Under the pieces are notes generated by a model. The model did no database searches and had not been told where the DNA came from. It worked only from the letters and a program-made list of their open reading frames with translations. The position numbers were made by a program, and so were the translations under genes. Of a stretch of 64,000 nucleotides of DNA, positions 56,994 to 64,000 are shown piece by piece. Position 1 is the first letter of the stretch. Every line of letters starts with the position of its first letter. This DNA is from Coprinopsis marcescibilis (lineage: Eukaryota > Basidiomycota > Agaricomycetes > Agaricales > Psathyrellaceae): contig ML210222.1 of NCBI GenBank assembly GCA_004369085.1, forward strand, positions 62,001 through 126,000. Direction: 5' to 3'.

Positions 56994-59900
56994 TTAAGTA
57001 TCATCTAGGTCTGCATCTTCCCCGCGGAGAGCTTCAACGTAGCTCCTCCTCTCGACAACTGGTGAATGGCGGTTGGAACGTAAATCGCATGACTGGGCCC
57101 AGTCTTCATCTGAAGTACTATCAGTGCTCCATTCCCCCCCATTGTCAGAATTGTTCGCAGAGCCCTTCTGCGACCTGAATCCAGACATAAACGACATCGA
57201 GTTGCCACGCAGACGAGCAAGCAGAGAAGGCGAAGGTTGGATAGAGGGTCCAGGTGGATGATTGCTATCACTCATAGAATCTCGGTGCGAATCTTGAGGT
57301 TGTTGAGAGGCATCGGTCAGCATCTCGAGCAAATCTGAAGCCCACTTCTTGCGGATTGCAGGCGAGAGCAAAGGATCTGGGGTTTCTCTCGAGGGAGACA
57401 CAGACTGAGAGCGTCGACCGCGTTTGAAGAACCAGCGAGACCCGCGGGAGAACGCGGCTTCTGCGTCTGTATCGACGGATAATGGCCTTTCCCTGCTGGT
57501 CCCAGGCGGTGAAACGGACGGGAGTTTGATGCGTGGTACTGATATTGTGTGCTGCCCTTCTGAAGGAACAGAAAGCAACACTGAGCGTTGTTCGGGTACA
57601 ACTTTGTTCGTGTTCAAGGTTCTGCTTTTGAGAAGCTTGCGCATTTCTTGTCGGCCCAGTAGTATTTGCTTCTCTATTCGGCTTCGATTCTCGATCATGT
57701 GGAGCTAATGCCGTCTGTTGAGAAAAACTGTCAAATTATTGGCGGGCATGCACGTACTTTTGGCCATGTTGCTATTTGCCCTGCTAACATCAGGCGCTCT
57801 AGTTCAGGGCGATCTGGGTCGCTAAGAATACGAATCCAGTCCTGCAAAAAATGAGAAAGAGCTTCTTAGTACATCGGCGGAACCAGCGTACCCCTACACG
57901 CGTTCTCGGCCAGATTCTGCGTGCGGTGTGCTTAGTTTGTTATTAAAGCAGTATCATCGAAAGTGAGTGTACTTACGTGACGGCGCCATCGAAACGTTGG
58001 AGGAACACACTTGACCAATCTTGGCCAAGGATCTGGGGAAGGAGCTCTAGATCGCGAATGACCTTGAAGTTCTTGGTGAGCTCGTGCTTCAGCCACTGTT
58101 CTGCGGCTGAAAGCAAGAAGTTCCCTCTCCATCCTATCCAAACCCATAAGCCCGAGTTTCGTATTGAAAAGCAGCGAATCTACCTTTGCCTTTGCGATGT
58201 GCCACTGGCTTTCCTGCGGAACCTCTCGGAGCGAAGAAGAACAAATGTACGTGGGGGTTTACTTGGGAGACGACCGGATGCGTGACTATTACATCGTTAA
58301 AACGTGTATGGGTCTATGAGGCGTTGCACTGACCATTGAAATACAAGTTTAGACCCTGAAGTGGAATGTCGACTCTGAGGAGAGATCAGCAAAAGTAGAA
58401 AGCGCAGAAATCGAGGCATACCTAAGAGAGCCGTCCTTAAATCTGCTGCCCCAGTTCCAGGGTACTATGGACCCATCTCTGAGCTTCTGCATGATCACAA
58501 CTGGGTTGAGGATGCCCGGAACTGCGGCAGAGGCAAGCAATGTTGACCAGATGACTGTGTCAGGTGCAGTAATATAGTTTAGAAGTTTCGTCGGTCTGCA
58601 AAGTCCTCAGTAAGTTGCCGAGCAGAAAGGGGGGAAATGATATATACGAATGTCGATCTGCAGGGATTACAGAGATGTTCAACACCCTTCCGGTCCGTAA
58701 ATATGCTTCCTTGAAGGTTAAGGAACCACGTGTGAAAAACTGGACTTTCTCTGCCCACCTACAAGGCGGTTAGCAAAGCACTGCAGGCAATGAGTTCAAC
58801 ATACGAAACACTATCGAATCGAGCACCCGTCTTCAAAAACCGCTGAATCCAAACGGTAATAGATTCTTCGCATGCTGTGATTCTGTCCGCAAGTTCAGGT
58901 ATCATCAACGCCTTCAGCTCTTCGTCCGTATAGCAGCATGCAAACGCTGCAATCAAACCACCAGCACTGGTTCCAGTTATTACACGGGGCAACAACCCGG
59001 CATCCAAAAAGGCTTTGACCACTCCGAAATGATCTGGCCGAAATCAGCCGCAGTTTCAACCAACCGAGGTATAGGCTTACAGTAGCCAAATGATGCCCCA
59101 CCGGAGAGGCAAAGTGCGGATGTACCTGCGTAAAGGTAAGAGAGGTTACCATCACGGGGGAAAGAAACGCCGACCAAGATTAGTGTTTGCACTTTTGAAA
59201 AACCGCCGTTTTTCTTCGACAGAGAGTTCTGAGGATCCGCGGATGAATTGGATCGACTTTTCGAGTTCGTCGAAATAAGCTGGAGGCCCAGGGATGTCAA
59301 CATAGTCGGATTACAATTACTCCTGGCAATGTCAAACATACCTTCTATCAAATCTTTGGTGCCCAAGTATGTCTGAAACGCGTAAGAAACCCATCAAAGC
59401 GAAGCGAAATTAGCTTACTTCGCTATAGAGCCTGTGCAAGTGATTGTGAGTTTTGGAACCCGAGATTGAAAGATGAGATGATGAACCTTGGCGATTCCAC
59501 AGCGGCAAAGTTCGACCGGATGCAAGTTTCCAAAACACCAAGACAACCTCGAGCATCTCCCTTCTGTCGAAGGTTCTGCAGGGAACGCTTAACCTTGAGG
59601 AACGGTCAGAGAGGCTCCGAGCAAGGAGAGAGTGTAGTCTAGTAACCTTCTTTACTAGTTTCCAATCATAGTAAGGGTCTTCCTCGATCTTCTTCCATTC
59701 GTCGAATTGAAGATACGAGTCCAGTGCTCTCGCACCCTCTTTCCATTGCTTTGATGCCAGTTTAGATTAGGAACGTGTCTTTAAGTAGCAAAGCGCGTGA
59801 CTGACCTCATAAGTACGAGATGCACGAAGTCTTCTCCTCAGAGTTCCTTTTTTGCCTCTCCCTGCCAAAGAACAATAAGCACATGATTTCCGACATATTG

Positions 59901-60487
59901 CAAGTGATTATCTTCTTACATGCTGAGATCCATTCTTTGGTGTTTACGAGTTGCCGAATGACGACGTAGAATCCAAACTCGGCCAGAATAGCAAGACCAA
60001 TGAAGAACTGACGGGGCGTTAGTTGGTCGCGACCGATGCTATTATAAGTTGCTTACCAGTAACGGCCAGCGTAAGAGGATATAAAGGAAGTCGTGGCGGC
60101 CTGTTGCTGCGCGAAATTTCTTGGACTTTGATCTGCTCGAATTAGAGGGACCGATAAGAATAAGTTGCGACAGAACGAGCTTGCCTCTTCACCCTCAGGT
60201 TGACTGGCGCGAAATCCGAGAGTGCGGACACCTTGCGAATGCGATAGCTGTGTGTCGACTGCGGAGTAGCCATGCCATTAACGGATTGGTTGTCGCCAGC
60301 ATAGTCAAAGTAGCCTTCATCCTCTCGAAGGGCATGAGCGAAGGCAGCAATATGGCTGAAGTAATTGGCAGTTAGGGGCGTTTCTAAGGAGAGTTTGAAC
60401 ACAAATGACATACTCTGGTATTACATAGTTCTTCTGGAGTAGCTCGCGAGGGTTGGGAGGGTCTTTCTCTTTGGGAGCGGTAGACAT
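56994..60487 (-). CDS. Patatin-like triacylglycerol lipase/phospholipase (TGL3/4/5 type)
   Basis: This lipid hydrolase family acts on triacylglycerol and lysophospholipids at lipid droplets. Twenty exons (60487-60414, 60355-60193, 60125-60057, 60007-59920, 59861-59806, 59748-59647, 59593-59487, 59431-59419, 59372-59342, 59279-59175, 59125-59081, 59033-58805, 58758-58648, 58595-58422, 58374-58334, 58285-58184, 58133-57977, 57916-57898, 57841-57758, 57704-56994) give 826 residues. Residues 80-130 form a DUF3336-type hydrophobic hairpin (DFLYILLRWPLL, FFIGLAILAEFGFYVVIRQL). The patatin core has the oxyanion loop CLSGGASFGY, the nucleophile in TGTSAGG (Ser307) and the catalytic Asp of KDGSL (Asp452) followed by VDIPLQGLN. 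A 235-residue Ser-rich tail is encoded by the last exon. Exons of 13, 19 and 31 nt occur. Confidence 0.92.
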
Positions 60488-60876
60488 AGTAGTGGTGGTC
60501 AGTGTTTAAGGAGTATTAGCATGGTCAGTTAGCATCCAGATGCTGATAATCGAGAATTGGGACAAGGCTATGTCATGATTGGCTTGCCCCGCCGGCGCCG
60601 TCACCAAAGGAGAAGCTCCGACCAAAATCACGTGTGTTCGACTTCCCCAATATTATCCATCATGATTTTGATTTATTTCGGTTCTTCTTACTCTAATCCA
60701 AGGTATTGAACTCTGCTTCTGAGCTGGAAGATGCAGAGAACTATGTGCTCAACTGAGAGAGAAGGTTTCGAAGGTGATCGTCTTGTTTCTTGGTCATTGC
60801 TAAATTTAGCGCTTTTGGAACAATGCCACCCGCCTAGCCTTTTATTCAAGGCTCCAGTGCGGATTCAAGCCAACTC
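60488..60876. other. Divergent promoter lipase / membrane-anchored protein
   Basis: These 389 bp separate two divergent start codons. A GC-rich CCGCCGGCGCCG patch lies near 60590-60601. I see no RNA gene, repeat or clear TATA box. Confidence 0.45.
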
Positions 60877-62442
60877 ATGCTCGCCACTCTTCATGCCACC
60901 GTAATTCTCTTACCGCTTGTGCTCTATGTCGACGCCTCTCCAACACCAACCAACCACACCACCTCTTCGCGGCTACATACATGGATCTATCTCGGTATAA
61001 TAGTCTCGATTGGCGCTTCCCTGGCTCTTTTGATATTTCTCAAGAACTTCTATACACGATGGCGTCGACACGCGCTCAAGCCCAGTCGCAACGCGCTGGA
61101 CCAATCCCTGGCGTCGCATACAAGATATTCGCAACACACCCCAGGCATCAACTTCCCAAAGCCATGCTTGCTATCCTCGTCAATTCGAAAGATCCAATCT
61201 TCGGGTTTCGTGGTAGGCCTATTGGGCTCACCAGCCTGGGAAGTAAACGGCGGGTTAGAAACCCTCAAGGTCAAGACGGCAGAGATACGAACATATAGAA
61301 ACGGAACCTGGCAACCCGTTCACGCCTACAGCAACGCTTGCACGCCCACTACAAAACGCTCACCCGGATCCCGCAGCATTCATGCGGGTAGCGTCACTAC
61401 TTCAAAGCTATCGACCCCAGAGCGCGAAAATAACTCTTCACTCAGTCAACATTGGCACCATTCGATCACTACACGCCTTGAGGGCGCTTATTGCCATTCA
61501 AAACCTGTCCTTTCAACTGCCACTTGCATTTCACCAAGTCCCAATGACCGCTACAATAACTTGGTTTCACTTGAGGCTTCATCACCCACTCCCCTACCCC
61601 TAGAACGTAAATCCCATGGTTCCTGGACCGATATACGTTTAGCTTCTTCGGTTTCTTTTGGCACCATTGCCTTTGAAGGCAAGCTCGCTACTGACTCGGT
61701 TTCGAGAACCATCGAAATCGGACCATTTGCATCTTCCAGCCTTAGCTCAAAACGACGCAAAGATCCTGCTTCCCCGCCAGCTATAAACAACTTGCGCGAG
61801 CTGCACTCATCCCCGCGGGACAACAGACCTCCCTTTCTCCGGCAAACATCGGACTACCGCAAAGGCAGCAGTCCACCGACTCAATCTTTCGTACAAGCCC
61901 CAATGCCGCCTTCCTCCAGCGAAGAAGTTGCTGCATACCTGTTTTCCGAGGACAGCTATGCAGCAGCGCCGCAGATTGCCTCCGGATCCAAGAGGTCCCC
62001 TCGTCTCAGGAAAGACGAAAATCACTATGCACACCTCGGTTTGGGGCACCCTTTGCAATCCCACACCACTGGTGTCCCAAGTACCTTTGCCAACATATGC
62101 CGGGATTCAGAATCGCCAAAAATTCAAGAATCCTCCTTCCTGGAAGGTGAAGATCCAGCCGACTTTGATGATATGATTAGCGAACTCGTTCGGACAACGA
62201 GCGAGTGGGATGACAGCCTTTTCGTCAACGAAGAGTTCAAGTCACTCATGGATCATTACAAGCCCCAGACGCCCTCACCAAAGAAATCACATCATTTGCC
62301 TAAGCAAGCTCACGGAGACCTGTCTCACGACCTCTTTCTATCCTATCATCCTCCCTCGGAGATCTATCCACCAAATCCATACCACCATGAAAATCCGCGA
62401 TTGCCATTATGCTCCATACCCGAAGAAGACTCTACCTCGTAG
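60877..62442 (+). CDS. Single-exon, single-pass membrane protein of unknown function
   Basis: This is an uninterrupted frame of 521 residues. The first 20 residues (ending LLPLVLYVDAS) look like a signal peptide; a short ectodomain with an N-glycosylation site (NHT) leads to one membrane segment at about residues 36-56 (WIYLGIIVSIGASLALLIFL). This is followed by a basic stop-transfer stretch (KNFYTRWRRH), predicting a large cytosolic tail of 460 residues. The tail is Ser/Pro/His-rich with no known domain, but has acidic clusters near its end (EGEDPADFDDMISELV, EWDDSLFV). It is the only clearly intron-free gene in the window. I do not recognise a family; a type I anchored adaptor is one possibility. 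It may be lineage-specific. Confidence 0.75.
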   Translation: MLATLHATVILLPLVLYVDASPTPTNHTTSSRLHTWIYLGIIVSIGASLALLIFLKNFYTRWRRHALKPSRNALDQSLASHTRYSQHTPGINFPKPCLLSSSIRKIQSSGFVVGLLGSPAWEVNGGLETLKVKTAEIRTYRNGTWQPVHAYSNACTPTTKRSPGSRSIHAGSVTTSKLSTPERENNSSLSQHWHHSITTRLEGAYCHSKPVLSTATCISPSPNDRYNNLVSLEASSPTPLPLERKSHGSWTDIRLASSVSFGTIAFEGKLATDSVSRTIEIGPFASSSLSSKRRKDPASPPAINNLRELHSSPRDNRPPFLRQTSDYRKGSSPPTQSFVQAPMPPSSSEEVAAYLFSEDSYAAAPQIASGSKRSPRLRKDENHYAHLGLGHPLQSHTTGVPSTFANICRDSESPKIQESSFLEGEDPADFDDMISELVRTTSEWDDSLFVNEEFKSLMDHYKPQTPSPKKSHHLPKQAHGDLSHDLFLSYHPPSEIYPPNPYHHENPRLPLCSIPEEDSTS

Positions 62443-62748
62443 CATTTGTATACGACATTCTACATATTCAGTACTGTACACCAATAATTACATCGTATTC
62501 AGTGCCATTGAACTCAATGATAGTTTGAGCCAGTTGCCCCTGCATCATCATGCATCGGACCTATGGTCCGACCGGAGCCTTTATATGAGTGTGGCACCTG
62601 GATTGGCCCAGAATCCATCGAGTCACCCACTCTCACTGTCCTCTCTGAACGAGGTCATCTTGCTTCCTGCTTTCTCCATGCTGTGACCTCTTGTGTATGG
62701 AAGGAAATTCAGCAAGAAGCTGTACCATTGTCTACACGGTCTGATGTT
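62443..62748 (+). other. Intergenic region membrane protein / mitochondrial kinase
   Basis: These 306 bp lie between tandem genes. The kinase frame is open further upstream, to 62563 or earlier, but those residues do not resemble a mitochondrial presequence, so I treat this as 3' UTR plus promoter and leader. Confidence 0.45.
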
Positions 62749-64000
62749 ATGTCCCGCCACGCCGCTAGACGAATTCAGGCGATCCATACTCATCAACACT
62801 TCAAATGCGACAATTTAAGAGCAAAGCCTCCGACTTTACCATGTCATAGAAGATATTCAACATTCAACTTCTATCAGAATAGGCAACTGGAACAGTACGC
62901 GAACCAGGATGCGAAACGATTGACGCTGAGACAGCTTGTATGCCCTCCAGTTCGGTCTCGAGCGCCTTTGCTCAAAGCTTCTTCAGGTGTTTTTCGGGCG
63001 TCATCTGACGGAAGAGAAGATTTTGAAGGTTTGGTGATTTGCTATACGGCCAGCATCTATTTCTCTTACCTTCTTTACCAGAGTGCCAATTATGTGCGCA
63101 CAGAACTGCCGGTCAGGATAGCTCATCGACTACGGGACCTCCAAGCGCTCCCGTACGTTGTCGTCACCCAGGAAGGTGTCGACAAGGTTTACAAGGTGCC
63201 CATATTCCTTGCATCGCATGATGGCCAGAGCCTAACCCCATCCCAAGCTGTACTGGACAGCATTTGACAAGTATAGTGTTCTCGGCCAAAATTCCGCCGC
63301 TCAACTCACACTGCGATAGATTCCGTCACTTTCCTCCGATAAATTCTCTAGAAGAGAACGACAAATTCTGTGAATTCGTGTCAGGGTTACTCGATGACCA
63401 GTAAGGGGCTTCCCCGAAGAATCCAACCAACTCTAACACTGTCCAGTGCTGTCGTTATACCCAACCTTTCTTTAGGCTTGTCCCTATCGTCGCCGTTCCT
63501 TACGCCGGACAAACTAGACAACTTTATGCGACGAATGCTTGTCTCGAGAATTTCGCGTCGCGTGCTTGCCGAACACCACATTGCGTTGTCGAAAACATTC
63601 CGTGCCAAGGATACCGACAAAACTGGAGAGCCTCGTGTTGGAATTATCTACACAGCTCTGGACGTCAAGCGATGTATCGATCGATGTTCCGCAATCCTGC
63701 GTGACCGACCTTTGTGGGTGCACGGGAACGAGGACGTCAAAATAGACGCCTGGCCTGAGGTGGTAGTTGAAGGACATCTCGACACCAAGTTTGCTTACAT
63801 CCGGGATCACTTCGAGTATGTCTTGTTTGGGATCTTTCGTTCAGACCATCAGTTTACCTGTCCTATCCTAGATATATCATGTTCGAGCTTCTCAAGAACG
63901 TGAGCCTCGCTCAGTTCACATTTTTTCATGCGTACTGATGGTCACTTTGACAGGCGATGACGGCAACTGTGCTGAAGCATCCGCATGGGGTGCCTAATTT
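62749..64000 (+). CDS. Mitochondrial pyruvate/branched-chain dehydrogenase kinase, N-terminal part (cut by right edge)
   Basis: PDK/BCKDK enzymes phosphorylate the E1 subunit of mitochondrial 2-oxoacid dehydrogenases. Exons 62749-62937, 62987-63028, 63082-63195, 63248-63270, 63320-63400, 63447-63815, 63872-63899 and 63954 onward encode the first 297 residues. An Arg/His-rich start (MSRHAARRIQAIHTHQH) without acidic residues fits a presequence. The BCDHK adaptor domain follows: FYQNRQLEQYANQDAKRLTL, VFFGRHLTEEKILKSANY, ELPVRIAHRLRDLQALPYVV, then MLVSRISRRVLAEHHIALS. The family segment YIMFELLKNAM is the start of the GHKL ATPase (N-box), and the window ends just after it, so the ATP-binding G boxes are not visible. 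Whether it is PDK or BCKDK cannot be settled from this part. Confidence 0.9.

Overview
The window is nuclear DNA from a mushroom-forming basidiomycete (Agaricomycetes-like). Evidence: 23 protein genes packed at about one per 2.8 kb, almost all cut by many short introns (mostly 45-70 nt, GT...AG with CTNA-type branch points), and core proteins that read as fungal (Zn2Cys6 factor, Med17, verprolin, Tra1, a QDE-1-type RNA-dependent RNA polymerase, CTK1/CDK12, saccharopepsin). I saw no rRNA, tRNA, transposon or CRISPR array. Exon models were built by hand; for every complete gene the spliced length is a multiple of three and the frame stays open.

Layout, left to right: a Zn2Cys6 transcription factor cut by the left edge (-), Mediator subunit 17 (+), ribosomal protein uL18/L5 (-), an RBM42-like RRM protein (+), a verprolin/WIP protein (+), protein disulfide isomerase (+), gamma-tubulin complex protein GCP3 (-), an RNAi-type RdRP (+), an unrecognised membrane protein (-), TCTP (-), UTP15 (+), CTNNBL1 (-), the 3,571-residue TRA1/TRRAP pseudokinase (+), a bromodomain protein resembling NuA4 subunit Brd8/Bdc1 (-), a vacuolar aspartic protease (+), a DCAF6/8-like WD40 protein (+), a CTD kinase of the CTK1/CDK12 type with a long RS-rich N-terminus (+), COP9 signalosome subunit 4 (-), a 1,495-residue protein encoded by an array of duplicated phase-1 exons (+), a PUB-domain protein (-), a TGL3/4/5-like patatin lipase (-), a single-exon membrane-anchored protein (+), and a mitochondrial PDH/BCKDH-kinase cut by the right edge (+).

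Most genes are housekeeping. Several neighbours act in related processes: TRA1 and the bromodomain gene (both fit NuA4) are convergent, TCTP and UTP15 share a 176-bp divergent promoter, and the DCAF-like and CSN4 genes both belong to cullin-RING ligase biology. The most unusual locus is 50410-55795. There, ten consecutive exons (plus two duplicated exon pairs and a 39-40-residue repeat inside the big exon) form a modular tyrosine-proline repeat protein. Almost every intron in it splits the same Tyr codon in phase 1, so any internal unit could be skipped or duplicated without breaking the frame. I do not recognise this protein as any named family.
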